Of a DNA stretch of 64,000 nt, positions 1 to 8,454 are shown in pieces; within the stretch, counting starts at the first letter, position 1; each line of letters opens with the position of its first letter. Source of the DNA: CBDHDJ01 sp965261645 (GTDB taxonomy: Bacteria; Pseudomonadota; Alphaproteobacteria; SHVV01); NCBI GenBank assembly GCA_965261645.1, contig CBDHDJ010000004.1, forward strand, positions 1,984,001-2,048,000, written 5' to 3'. The notes below the pieces were generated by a model that was given only the letters and a program-made list of their open reading frames with translations, had not been told where the DNA came from and ran no database searches. Position numbers and translations under genes: made by a program.

Positions 1-2
1 AT

Positions 3-581
3 CACACCCACTGCCCGTTCAAGGGCGAGGCGAGCTACTGGACTCTCCGTGCCGGCAACCGCTCGGCCGAAAATGCGATGTGGAGCTATGCCTTACCCTA
101 CGACGAGGTCGACGCCATCAAGGACTACGTCGCGCTCTACTGGGCCGAGATCGAGCACTGGTACGAGGAGGACGAAGAGGTCTTCGTCCACGCCCGCGAC
201 CCCTACAAGCGCATCGACGTGGTCGATTCCTCACGCCCGGTCAAAATCGTGCTCGGCGGCGAGACGGTGGCCGAATCGAACCGCGCCCGCTTCCTGTTCG
301 AGACCAGGCTGCCGACCCGCTACTATCTGCCGCGGGACGACGTGCGGACGGATCTCTTGGAGCCGAGCGATAGCCACACGCGCTGCCCCTACAAGGGGAT
401 CGCGTCCTATCACCACGTCCGTGTGGGCGGCACGCTTTACGAGGACCTCGTCTGGACCTACCCCGAGCCCATCCCGGAGTGCCCCAAGATCAAGGACTAC
501 CTCTGCTTTTTCAACGAGAAGGTGGACGCGATCTACGTCGAGGGCGAGAGGATACCCGACGTCGAGACGCCGTGGTCGTGA
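3..581 (+). CDS. DUF427 domain protein, 5'-truncated by the window edge
   Basis: The frame is open from the first bases, so the start lies outside the window; 192 residues are visible. Two tandem DUF427 units can be recognised from a repeated signature: HTHCPFKGEASYW at the start of the visible part and HTRCPYKGIASYHH near residue 125. DUF427 proteins are small beta-rich proteins, often found near oxidoreductases, and their biochemical role is not firmly established. The gene converges on the CoA-transferase gene downstream. Family membership is clear from the duplicated Cys-Pro-Phe/Tyr-Lys-Gly motif; no function can be given. Confidence 0.85.
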   Translation, partial: HTHCPFKGEASYWTLRAGNRSAENAMWSYALPYDEVDAIKDYVALYWAEIEHWYEEDEEVFVHARDPYKRIDVVDSSRPVKIVLGGETVAESNRARFLFETRLPTRYYLPRDDVRTDLLEPSDSHTRCPYKGIASYHHVRVGGTLYEDLVWTYPEPIPECPKIKDYLCFFNEKVDAIYVEGERIPDVETPWS

Positions 582-602
582 GGCGCCGGCCCGCCAGTTT
601 CC

Positions 603-1808
603 TCACACGATCCCTTCTTTCTTGAGGCGTTCGAGCTCGTCTTCGCTGAGGCCGAGCCGCCCGCGATAGACCTCGTCGTTGGCGTTACCCAAGGGCGGGC
701 CGAGATTGTCGATGCGCCCCGGCGTATCCGACAGCCTGGGCAGGATCGCCGGCACGGTGATCGGCCCCAGGCCCTCGACGTCGATGGTCTCGAGAATGCC
801 GCGGGCCGCGAACTGGGGATCGGTGAAAATATCGGCGATCGAGTTGAGCGGCCCGCACGGCACTTCACCCGCCTCGCACCGGGCGAGCACCTCGTCGCGG
901 GTGAGCGAACCGGTCCACGCGGCGACCAGGCCGTCCACCGCCTCGCGGTCGGCGAGCCGCGCGGCCACGGGCCCATATTTGTCCTCCGCGGCGAGCTCGG
1001 GCCGGCCCATCACCTCGGCCAGGCGGGCGAACATCTTGTCGGTGGTGCAGGCGATGGCGAGCCATTTCTGGTCCTTGGTCTCGTAGTGGCTGTGCGGGCA
1101 GACGTTGGGCGCGCCCGGCCCCATGCGCTCGCGCACCGTGCCGTGGCGGGCGTAGGCCGGCGCCGTCTCATCGAGCATGCGGAAGACCGATTCATAAAGC
1201 GCGATGTCGATAAATTGGCCGCGCCCGGTGCGCTCGCGCGCCCGCAGCGCGATGAGCGCGCCCACCGCGCCGTAGAGCCCGGAGATATAATCGCCGAGCG
1301 AGGTCGAGCCCGGCGTCACCGGCGGCCCATCCGGCATGCCGGCGAGGTACGAGAGCCCGCCCACGGCATGCGCGATGCGCGCGAAGCCGGGGCGATCGCG
1401 ATAGGGCCCGTCCTGGCCGTAGCCGGTAATGCGGACCATGACGAGACGGGGGTTGACGGCCGCCAGCTCGGCGTAGCCAAGCCCCCATTTCTCGAGCGTG
1501 CCAGGGCGGAAGTTCTCACACACCACATCGGCTTCAGCCACAAGCCGGCGAAACAATTCGGCCCCTTCGGGATGGCGCAGATTGAGGGTGATCGATTTCT
1601 TGTTGCGCGATTCGGTCAACCACGCGAGCGAATCGCCCCGCTCCGTCGTCGTGCCGAAGCGGCGGAAGGGATCGCCGCCGCCCGGCTGCTCCACCTTGAT
1701 GACCTCGGCGCCGAATTCCGCGAACACGGTGGCCGCCACCGGCGCGGCGATGAAAGTCGCGCAGTCGAGGACGCGGATGCCCGCTAGTGCTGGTTCGTCG
1801 GCCGCCAT
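603..1808 (-). CDS. CaiB/BaiF family (class III) CoA-transferase
   Basis: 401 residues, the usual length of the family. Class III CoA-transferases move CoA from a donor thioester to a carboxylic acid through an aspartyl-CoA intermediate in the cytoplasm. Visible signatures are the N-terminal GIRVLD followed by a nucleotide-binding-like fold, KSITLNLRHPEG, ENFRPGTLEKWGLGY, and LGDYISGLYGA near residue 170, whose Asp is at the expected catalytic position. The start at 1808 is an ATG and gives the standard N-terminus. The acyl substrate cannot be read from the sequence. The neighbours (isochorismatase-like, SnoaL-like, sulfotransferase) do not form a recognisable pathway. Confidence 0.93.
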   Translation of the reverse strand: MAADEPALAGIRVLDCATFIAAPVAATVFAEFGAEVIKVEQPGGGDPFRRFGTTTERGDSLAWLTESRNKKSITLNLRHPEGAELFRRLVAEADVVCENFRPGTLEKWGLGYAELAAVNPRLVMVRITGYGQDGPYRDRPGFARIAHAVGGLSYLAGMPDGPPVTPGSTSLGDYISGLYGAVGALIALRARERTGRGQFIDIALYESVFRMLDETAPAYARHGTVRERMGPGAPNVCPHSHYETKDQKWLAIACTTDKMFARLAEVMGRPELAAEDKYGPVAARLADREAVDGLVAAWTGSLTRDEVLARCEAGEVPCGPLNSIADIFTDPQFAARGILETIDVEGLGPITVPAILPRLSDTPGRIDNLGPPLGNANDEVYRGRLGLSEDELERLKKEGIV

Positions 1809-1853
1809 CGGTTGATCGTCGTTAGGCGGGGCTCTCTGGATGGGATGGCTTGG

Positions 1854-2549
1854 TCAATTTTTGCGGCGCCGCACCGTCGCCAGCACCTCATCCTTCGTCA
1901 TCACGTCGCCGAACTGCATGATGAAGGTCTCGAGCGTGGCGAGATGCTCCTTGTCGGTGACGGCGGCGCAGCAGTCCGATACGAGCACCACGTTGAAGTC
2001 CAGCATCATGGCGTCGCGGCCCGTGGATTCGACGCAGACGTTGGTCTTGGTGCCGGCGAGGATCAGATTGTCGATGCCCGCCGAGCGCAACAGCCGTTCG
2101 AGCTGCGAGGCGCCGGGGATCAGCGCGCTGTAACGGTTCTTGGGAATGCGGATATCGTCCGCATCGACCTCGAGATCTTGCCACAGGTGCGTGCCATGGC
2201 CGCCCGGCTCCATGTTCTTCTTGATGACGGCGATCTTCTCGGGATCGCCGACGATGTTGTTGAAGAAGAGCTCCCAGTCGCTGGTCGTCGCGGTGTGCGT
2301 GTTGACCTGAAAGGTCCACACGACCATGACGCCGAGCTTGCGAAGCTCTGCTGTGAGCTCGTTGATGGTGCCGACGATGTCACGCGCCACCGGCACTTCG
2401 GCGGGCGCGCCGGGTTCGCAAAAGGTGTTTTGCATATCGACGATGATCAACGCCGTCCGGCCGGGATCGAGCGCCTCGAAGAGGTGAACGCGACCGCGGC
2501 GCGTCAGGATGCGGTCCAGAATGTCTTGGCCGATCTCCACGTTGTGCAT
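1854..2549 (-). CDS. Isochorismatase-family cysteine hydrolase
   Basis: 231 residues from the ATG at 2549, which is preceded by an AGGGAG ribosome-binding site. An upstream in-frame ATG at 2735 would add a tail unlike the family. The catalytic triad is visible: Asp in ALIIVDMQNTF, Lys in RIPKNRYSA and Cys in TKTNVCVES. Members hydrolyse amides or vinyl ethers (nicotinamidase, N-carbamoylsarcosine amidase, biuret hydrolase, isochorismatase). The ELFFN segment and long N-terminus resemble the amidohydrolase branch rather than EntB, but the substrate is not assignable. It lies 45 bases downstream of the CoA-transferase start, on the same strand. Confidence 0.92.
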   Translation of the reverse strand: MHNVEIGQDILDRILTRRGRVHLFEALDPGRTALIIVDMQNTFCEPGAPAEVPVARDIVGTINELTAELRKLGVMVVWTFQVNTHTATTSDWELFFNNIVGDPEKIAVIKKNMEPGGHGTHLWQDLEVDADDIRIPKNRYSALIPGASQLERLLRSAGIDNLILAGTKTNVCVESTGRDAMMLDFNVVLVSDCCAAVTDKEHLATLETFIMQFGDVMTKDEVLATVRRRKN

Positions 2550-2640
2550 GGGCGATCTCCCTTCAGGGGTCAATTCTCGCCGATCACCGCTGGGCGACGC
2601 AAGCCGGTTGGCGGAACGGTGGGCGGAGGCACCATCCGCA

Positions 2641-3039
2641 TCAGTGAATACTACCGGATTCCTCGTCCTCTTCCGGCACGGGGTACGCGGTCGGACCGGC
2701 TTGATGATGCACCATCTTCCAGACGTGACCCTCACGGACGAAGATGTTGGTGGCGACGAGGTGGCTCGCGCCCAGATCCTCGTAACAGACGACGACGGCC
2801 AGACCGCCGTGGACCATGACCTGTGGATTGACGCAGCGAATCGCCGGGGCGTTGCCGCCGAGGATCGAGCGCCAGCTTTCCATCACATCGTCGCGGCCCT
2901 CGAGCGCGTTCCAGCCGGGGTGGATACAGGCTACCGGAACGCCCTGCGCCCACACCTCGTCCATCGCCTCGACATCGCGATCAGCAAAGGCACGATAGAA
3001 GGCATCGTTGGCGAAGAGGACCGCCTCGTCGTCCGCCAT
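2641..3039 (-). CDS. SnoaL/NTF2-like protein (DUF4440 type)
   Basis: 132 residues from ATG 3039. The sequence reads as a single NTF2-like alpha+beta barrel: a helical N-terminus (AFYRAFADRDVEAMDEVWA), the segment CIHPGWNALEGRDDVMESWRS and a C-terminal strand pair ending HVWKMVHHQAGP. This fold serves as small-molecule hydrolases, isomerases or binding proteins, and DUF4440 members are mostly uncharacterised. It lies 44 bases downstream of the sulfotransferase gene on the same strand and may be co-transcribed. The C-terminus is acidic. Fold assignment is confident; activity is unknown. Confidence 0.85.
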   Translation of the reverse strand: MADDEAVLFANDAFYRAFADRDVEAMDEVWAQGVPVACIHPGWNALEGRDDVMESWRSILGGNAPAIRCVNPQVMVHGGLAVVVCYEDLGASHLVATNIFVREGHVWKMVHHQAGPTAYPVPEEDEESGSIH

Positions 3040-3083
3040 CTCAGTCCCGCCCAACCAACGCGGCTATCGCGGTGGCGCCGCGA

Positions 3084-3986
3084 TCAGCTCGTGGCGTCAT
3101 TGTATTCAAGCTCCTCAAGCAGTCCCCCCCCCGCTTTAGCCGTGAAAATGCGTTCGCATGCGGCATCGAAGGTGTTGCGCCAATCGCCAACGACGCCCTT
3201 GCGAAAGAAGGCGTCGCGGTCTTCCTCACCGCGCTCGCGCCCGCCCGAGAGGCGCCCGAAGGCGCCCGCTTCGCGGCACGCTGCGATCGCCTTGGGGCCC
3301 GCATCGACGGCAAGATATTCCAGCACCTTGGCAAGCTCGCCGTCGAAACCGGCATGCAGCCGCTCGTAACGAATCTCGCAATAGGCCGCGGGATGGGCTT
3401 CGGCAAACTCGCGCGCCTTCAGGATCTTGCCCTGCCAGTGCTCGGCGGCGAAGCCGACAAAATTCTGAAAGTTCTGGTGCTTTTCCAGCGTCACGCGCTG
3501 GTTGATCTTGAGCGCGTGATACCACGCCGAAACCGCAGCATCGCGCCCATCGCGGATGATGTGGATGAAGTGGGCGCGGGGAAAGAAGTTCTCCCGGATT
3601 TGCGCCATGAAGTCGATGTTGGCGGGCGTCTTCTCGCCGATCCACTTGACCGGTTGGCCGCCGGTCTGCTCATGGAGAGGAAGGCCCATGACGCTCGCCA
3701 GGATGAAACGCAGGTGCTTTTCCTGCAGCAGGGGATAGCCCGCGGCCATTTCACCCATCGTGCTGTTGCGGAACGCTATGTTCTTCGAGTAATCGACCAG
3801 CGCATCGCGGACGCGCGGCAAGAGCTCGGAAAAGAAATGGCCCTCACCGCGGCAGGAGATGTCGGGATGACCGTCAAGCACGTGCTGCAGCCAGGTCGTG
3901 CCCGACTTGCCGAACCCAACGATGAAGAAGATCGGCGCATCGAGCGCTTGTTCGATCGCGTCGCTGATATCGCGGTAGGTGTCCAT
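3084..3986 (-). CDS. Sulfotransferase family protein
   Basis: 300 residues from ATG 3986; a GTG at 4040 in the same frame would add 18 residues. The PAPS 5'-phosphosulfate loop is plain in FFIVGFGKSGTTWLQHVL near the N-terminus, and the 3'-phosphate-binding segment follows at FIHIIRDGRDAAVSAWYH. A C-terminal KGVVGDWRNTF matches the RKGxxGDWKNxFT motif of cytosolic sulfotransferases. The enzyme would transfer sulfate from PAPS to a hydroxyl or amine acceptor. The acceptor is unknown and no PAPS synthesis genes are in the window. Confidence 0.92.
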   Translation of the reverse strand: MDTYRDISDAIEQALDAPIFFIVGFGKSGTTWLQHVLDGHPDISCRGEGHFFSELLPRVRDALVDYSKNIAFRNSTMGEMAAGYPLLQEKHLRFILASVMGLPLHEQTGGQPVKWIGEKTPANIDFMAQIRENFFPRAHFIHIIRDGRDAAVSAWYHALKINQRVTLEKHQNFQNFVGFAAEHWQGKILKAREFAEAHPAAYCEIRYERLHAGFDGELAKVLEYLAVDAGPKAIAACREAGAFGRLSGGRERGEEDRDAFFRKGVVGDWRNTFDAACERIFTAKAGGGLLEELEYNDATS

Positions 3987-4049
3987 CGTTCCCAGATGCC
4001 CCTGGCGGTCACGACCCGATGGGCGGGCTTCGTTGCTCACTCCAGACGA

Positions 4050-4763
4050 TTAGTAGGGCGTGCGGCTACCGTCGTAGCGGATGTACTGGCCCGACTCCGC
4101 TTGTGTCAGCCCATCGAGAATGCCGCGCATGGCGCGGATGCTGTCCTCGACCTTGACGATCGCCGCCGCTGTGCCCATCTCGGTGCTCACCCAGCCCGGC
4201 GACAGGGCGACGGTGATGATGCCACGATCCCTGAGATACGCGGACATCACCTTGACCAGCATGTTCACGCCGGCCTTGGAGGTACGGTAGATGTGGCAGT
4301 CGTCGGCTTCCGCATTGGTCACGCTCGCCAGTGCGCTCGACAGCGCCGCGATGATCCTGCGCTCGCTCCGCGCCACATGCTCGACGAAAGTCTCGGACAC
4401 CTTCATCACGCCGAACAAGTTGGTCTGCATGACCGCGGCCCAGCGCTCGTAGCTGGTGTTGCCGAAGGTCTCGAAATGGGGCCCGGCGCCGGGGGGCGCC
4501 CAGCCGAAGCCGGCGTTGTTCACCAGAATGTCGATGGCTTCGTGACCGAGTTCTTCGGCCAGCGCCTCGATCTGCGGGTGATGGGTGACATCGAGCGCAT
4601 GCACGCTCACACGGCCTTCGGAGCCCTCGGCGATCGCCTGCAACCGATCGGCGGATGAGGGATCGCGGCACGTCGCGAACACGCGCCAGCCCTGTTCGTC
4701 ATACTGCCTGACGAACTCGAAACCGATGCCGCGGCTCGCCCCGGTGACCAAGATCGAACTCAT
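4050..4763 (-). CDS. Short-chain dehydrogenase/reductase (C-factor/sniffer-like)
   Basis: 237 residues from ATG 4763. Classical SDR signatures are present: TGASRGIGFEF cofactor loop, ILVNNAGFG, an active-site Ser in the LSSALAS strand, and YRTSK carrying the YxxxK catalytic pair. The C-terminus PGWVSTEMGT and GQYIRYDGSRTPY matches the C-factor/carbonyl-reductase subgroup. NADP preference is likely from the Arg in the first loop but is not proven. It starts only about 115 bases from the divergent amidohydrolase gene at 4880, so both promoters probably lie between 4764 and 4879. Confidence 0.92.
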   Translation of the reverse strand: MSSILVTGASRGIGFEFVRQYDEQGWRVFATCRDPSSADRLQAIAEGSEGRVSVHALDVTHHPQIEALAEELGHEAIDILVNNAGFGWAPPGAGPHFETFGNTSYERWAAVMQTNLFGVMKVSETFVEHVARSERRIIAALSSALASVTNAEADDCHIYRTSKAGVNMLVKVMSAYLRDRGIITVALSPGWVSTEMGTAAAIVKVEDSIRAMRGILDGLTQAESGQYIRYDGSRTPY

Positions 4764-4879
4764 GGCCGCAAGATAGTGGGCGCCCGCCAGACGGTCAATC
4801 AGGCGCGCCGCCTCTCTTGCGCGCGCGGTCCGTTTGACCGAGACTTCGCCGCTCGCCCTGCAACGACCGTGAGCGCGCC

Positions 4880-6277
4880 ATGACCGCAACCCTCATCACC
4901 AACGGCTTTTTGATCGACGGCACCGGCGCGAAGCCGGGGCGAGACATGTCCATTTTCGTCGTCGATAACCGCATCGCCAAAACCGGCCCGGCGGCGGAGG
5001 TCAAGGCATTCGCCGACGGCCAGGGCCCCCACACGACGATCGATGCCACCGGCAGGACCATCATGCCCGGCCTGATCGACTGTCATGTCCACATCTCGTA
5101 CGGCGATATCCTCTCGATCGAGGCGCTTAAGCTCTACAACACGCCGGAATACGGCACGCTGAAGGCGGCGCTGGCGGCCCGCAAGGTCCTGCGCGCGGGC
5201 GTGACCAGCATGGCGTGCCCCGGCGGCAACTGGAACACCAACGTCGCCATCCGCGACGCCGTCGCATCGGGATTGATCGAGGGGCCGCGCACCTCCGCCG
5301 GTGGCCATTACCTCGCGACCTGGAACTCGACCGGCCTCGCGCTGCCGAGCCACATCGAGAATCCGCCCTCGTCCAACGCCATCGCGTGCAACACCACCGA
5401 TGATTTCGTCGCGAAAACGCGCCGCGAGATCAAGGACGGCGTCGACATCATCAAGATCTCGGGCGACGGTGACGTGACGACGCGGGGCGGCGGCGATCTG
5501 TTGGGCTGCATCACTTATACCGACATGAAAGCGGTGGCCGAGATCGCCCACCTGATGGACAAACGGATCACCGTGCATGCGCGCTCCGGGCGCTCCTCGG
5601 CGGACGCGGCGCGCGCCGGCTTCGACTGGCTCATCCACGGCTCGTACATGAACGATGAGCAGCTCGGCGTGGTGATCGACCATCAGACGCCGATCAACCC
5701 GACCTTGTCGCTGCTCGCCAACTCGCTCGACTGGGGCCCCGATTTCGGCCTCAGCCCGCGCATCCTCGAGAGCTACAAGCGCGAGCTCGACGCCGCGGCC
5801 AATATCTTGACCAAAGCCTACACGGCCGGCATCACGATCCTGGCCGGGACGGATTCGGGCCAGACCGTGGTGCCCTACGGCGCCTGGCACGCGCGCGAGA
5901 CCGAGCACCTGATGAGCTATCTCGGGATGTCGGCGATGGATGCGATCCTGGCGGGAACCCGGAATGCCGCGATGACGCTGCCCTTCGGCCACGAGGTCGG
6001 CACCCTCGAAGAGGGCAAGCTCGCCGATCTTCTCGTGGTCGACGGCGATCCTCTGGCCGATATCACCGTACTGCAAGATCCCGAACGCCTCGAGGTGATC
6101 ATGAAAGACGGTGCGGTGGTCGATACCGGGGCGCCGCTGCCGGAACCCACGACCTATGCGTGGGAGGTACCGATGGTGATGTGGGCGGATCCGCGCCTGC
6201 CCGATCAGGCCTTCGTGCGCGATCACGCCAAGCACAAGCCCGCATGGATGAAAAAGGCCGCCAAGGCCGCGAAGTAA
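4880..6277 (+). CDS. Metal-dependent amidohydrolase (imidazolonepropionase-like)
   Basis: 465 residues. The metal-binding HxH pair sits at residues 69 and 71 in GLIDCHVHISYG. Later ligands are visible in DIIKISGDGD (possible bridging Lys), TVHARS, LIHGSY and AGTDSGQT. The C-terminal EEGKLADLLVVDGDPLADI is typical of the amidohydrolase superfamily subgroup with imidazolonepropionase-like proteins and prolidases. It hydrolyses a C-N or related bond of an unknown cyclic or peptide-like substrate in the cytoplasm; no signal peptide is seen. Transcribed divergently from the SDR gene upstream. Confidence 0.93.
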   Translation: MTATLITNGFLIDGTGAKPGRDMSIFVVDNRIAKTGPAAEVKAFADGQGPHTTIDATGRTIMPGLIDCHVHISYGDILSIEALKLYNTPEYGTLKAALAARKVLRAGVTSMACPGGNWNTNVAIRDAVASGLIEGPRTSAGGHYLATWNSTGLALPSHIENPPSSNAIACNTTDDFVAKTRREIKDGVDIIKISGDGDVTTRGGGDLLGCITYTDMKAVAEIAHLMDKRITVHARSGRSSADAARAGFDWLIHGSYMNDEQLGVVIDHQTPINPTLSLLANSLDWGPDFGLSPRILESYKRELDAAANILTKAYTAGITILAGTDSGQTVVPYGAWHARETEHLMSYLGMSAMDAILAGTRNAAMTLPFGHEVGTLEEGKLADLLVVDGDPLADITVLQDPERLEVIMKDGAVVDTGAPLPEPTTYAWEVPMVMWADPRLPDQAFVRDHAKHKPAWMKKAAKAAK

Positions 6278-6370
6278 CGCGCCCGCGATTGGCCCGTATG
6301 CGACTCCACGAGAGGTGAGGCGCGCGGGCGCCGCCCCATCTTTTGGGCCTCTCGCCCCACCGCTTGACAC

Positions 6371-7270
6371 CTACTCCCAACGCGCGTGCGCCTCGCCCAA
6401 CTCCTCCCATTCGCAGACGACATCGATCGGCGGCGCCCAGCCGTGGTGGCTCACCGTGGCCGAACCCAAGAGCAGCAGATCGCCCTTGCGGATATGGTTG
6501 GGCAGGGTCTCCCGGCCGCCGAACTCGGCCAGGTGATTGGCCATCCAGGCCAGGATCTCGAAGGGATGGCCCGGCGGGCGAGAGGCAAGATCGGCGCCGG
6601 TGCCGGTGTCGATCTCCTTGCCGTTGACGGTAATCCGGGTCCGCAGCGCGGCAAGATCGAGATGCTGCCAGTCGGTCCGCCCGGTGCCGAAGACGGCGCC
6701 CCAGTTCGCACCGTAATCGGCGATCCCCAGCGCGCCGACGGGCGTGCCGTAGTCGAAACACTCGATACGGCAGTCGACGAGCTCGATGCCGGCCATGCAC
6801 TCGGCAACGAATCCCCGGACGCTATCAAGCGTGTAAGGCGCTCCCTCGGCCGGCATGTCCTCGCTGATGCGCACGGCGAATTCGCTTTCGACCCGGGGGC
6901 CGACCGCATACGCAAAAGGCTCGTGGATCTTTTCCGGCGCGGGGCAAAACTCGGCCTGTTTCACGACGACCTGGTCATGAAAGATCGTGCCCTTGCGGAT
7001 GCCGGCAAAGGACGATCTATCGAAGCCCCGCACCGCAACGCCACCCATAATCTCGCGGGTCCGGTAAGAGACCATGCCCGCCTTGTAGCCGCCGATCTCG
7101 TCGTTTTCGTTTTCCTTGTGCCAGGTCAAGACGGCGTCCTGCACGGCGTAGCCTTCGTCTTCCATGCGCGGGACAAGCTCGGCGGGCAGGTCGTGGATGA
7201 GCCTGTGGTCGTGCCGCGCCCGGACGAAATACTGGGCCGATTGCTTGATCTGCTCGGCGGTCAGCGTCAT
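6371..7270 (-). CDS. 2-keto-4-pentenoate hydratase (MhpD/FAH superfamily), dispersed paralogue
   Basis: 299 residues. It is closely similar along its full length to four tandem genes at 56385-60152 (shared MTLTAEQIKQS start, GGYKAGMVS, AVGPRVESEFAVRI, ITVNGKEIDTGTGADL, HPFEILAWMANHLA). In this family the Glu residues of the ESE pair (about 128/130) and a Glu in GIELVD (about 162) bind the divalent metal. Family reactions are hydration of 2-hydroxypenta-2,4-dienoate-type products or decarboxylation in catechol meta-cleavage pathways. No ring-cleavage dioxygenase is nearby, so the substrate is open. Confidence 0.92.
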   Translation of the reverse strand: MTLTAEQIKQSAQYFVRARHDHRLIHDLPAELVPRMEDEGYAVQDAVLTWHKENENDEIGGYKAGMVSYRTREIMGGVAVRGFDRSSFAGIRKGTIFHDQVVVKQAEFCPAPEKIHEPFAYAVGPRVESEFAVRISEDMPAEGAPYTLDSVRGFVAECMAGIELVDCRIECFDYGTPVGALGIADYGANWGAVFGTGRTDWQHLDLAALRTRITVNGKEIDTGTGADLASRPPGHPFEILAWMANHLAEFGGRETLPNHIRKGDLLLLGSATVSHHGWAPPIDVVCEWEELGEAHARWE

Positions 7271-7396
7271 GCGGTCCCCTCCCCCGATTCAGTGGGTCTG
7301 AACCATCGCGCGCGCGGCGTGAGCCTTCGGATCACGCGATGAGCTGGTGCTCCTTCCACCGCCGGCGGGCGGTGCTCGTTTGCATTGGTTGTGGGG

Positions 7397-8347
7397 CTAT
7401 TCTGCCGAGGCGCGGGCGGCCGCTTCCTCCTGCGCCACCTTCACCGCGAGGCCGAGCAGCGGCTGGCCCTTGTGCCGGCGCCGTGGCCACACGCGCGGAT
7501 AGAGATGGTGATCGCCCTTCGGGAAGCGCGCACCATGCGCAACCTCGGGATTGCACGGCGGCAGCAAGCGATATTCGCTCGTCCGGCGCGCATAGGTCGA
7601 ACCATCGCCCGCCCAGCGGTAGCCGAGCGCGCGGCGCCGGCGATCGGTAAAGTTACCGGGCGTCCAATGGAGCACGCGTGACGAGGTGAACACGACGTCT
7701 CCTGGCTCGGTCTCGTAGTGCATGATGTCTTTCTCGTATTTCTCCCGGTGCTCTGCGATGTCCGGGAACTCCGCGAAGACATCCTCGGGACGATCGGCAT
7801 TCAGAGGCTCGTCCCTGAACCCGTTGAAGAAGCCCTCGCCCGAGTCGTAGACGTTCGTGAAGACCTTGCCCCATCTGTGCGAGCCTTTGACGAACTCGAT
7901 CGCGCCGCTTTCGAGATCGACGTAGTCCAGCGGCAGCCACGTGCCGCCGATTTTCGGGCCATCCATCGGGTTGGCCGATTCATCCTGATGCCAATCGGTG
8001 GGATAGGGCGTGTGCGGCTCCTTCACGAGAAGGAAGTCGTAAACGATGTTGACGGCCTTCGAACGCAGCATGTGGTGCGCGACGTAGGGCATCGGCGATT
8101 CGAAGAGCAGCGCGCGGAAATCGTCATTGTAAGTCCAGATGTGGTTCTCGTTGAAGAAGCGCCCCTCCGTGCCCGGCGCGTTGAGCTCGATGCCGGTCGG
8201 CCCGGGATCGGCCAGGACCACATCGGCCGCCTCGCGCATGCGCTCGACCCAGTCGTTGTCAAACACCTGGCGGAGGCACACCGCACCCTGCTCCTCGAAG
8301 GTGCGGATATCGTCCTCGGTGATCTCGTGAAGCGGCTCTCGGTTCAT
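7397..8347 (-). CDS. Phytanoyl-CoA dioxygenase family protein (Fe(II)/2-oxoglutarate oxygenase)
   Basis: 316 residues from ATG 8347, placed by a GGAGGATC ribosome-binding site; an upstream ATG at 8422 lacks one. The iron-binding HxD is visible in PTDWHQDES and the distal His plausibly in VLHWTPGNFTDRRRR, with the following Arg as the 2-oxoglutarate contact. PhyH-like enzymes hydroxylate or halogenate small molecules. A paralogue lies at 9660-10562, and the two genes flank an Old Yellow Enzyme gene on the opposite strand. Substrate unknown. Confidence 0.93.
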   Translation of the reverse strand: MNREPLHEITEDDIRTFEEQGAVCLRQVFDNDWVERMREAADVVLADPGPTGIELNAPGTEGRFFNENHIWTYNDDFRALLFESPMPYVAHHMLRSKAVNIVYDFLLVKEPHTPYPTDWHQDESANPMDGPKIGGTWLPLDYVDLESGAIEFVKGSHRWGKVFTNVYDSGEGFFNGFRDEPLNADRPEDVFAEFPDIAEHREKYEKDIMHYETEPGDVVFTSSRVLHWTPGNFTDRRRRALGYRWAGDGSTYARRTSEYRLLPPCNPEVAHGARFPKGDHHLYPRVWPRRRHKGQPLLGLAVKVAQEEAAARASAE

Positions 8348-8454
8348 CGATCGATCCTCCTGGTCAGCCGGCGCGTCGGTTTTGCGTCCGGCTGAACGCG
8401 GCTTTCCGCCGTTCGCGTTCATCTTATAGACTGCGCGCCGAGAGGTGCAAGACC

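Noticed and set aside
3072..4658. Long open frame (over 500 codons) on the plus strand
   Set aside because: It runs opposite the sulfotransferase and SDR genes, both of which have clear catalytic motifs. Its translation is Arg/Ala/His-rich with no family signature, as is usual for antisense frames in GC-rich DNA.
4799..6370. 523-codon minus-strand frame
   Set aside because: Shadow of the amidohydrolase gene, whose metal ligands are unmistakable.
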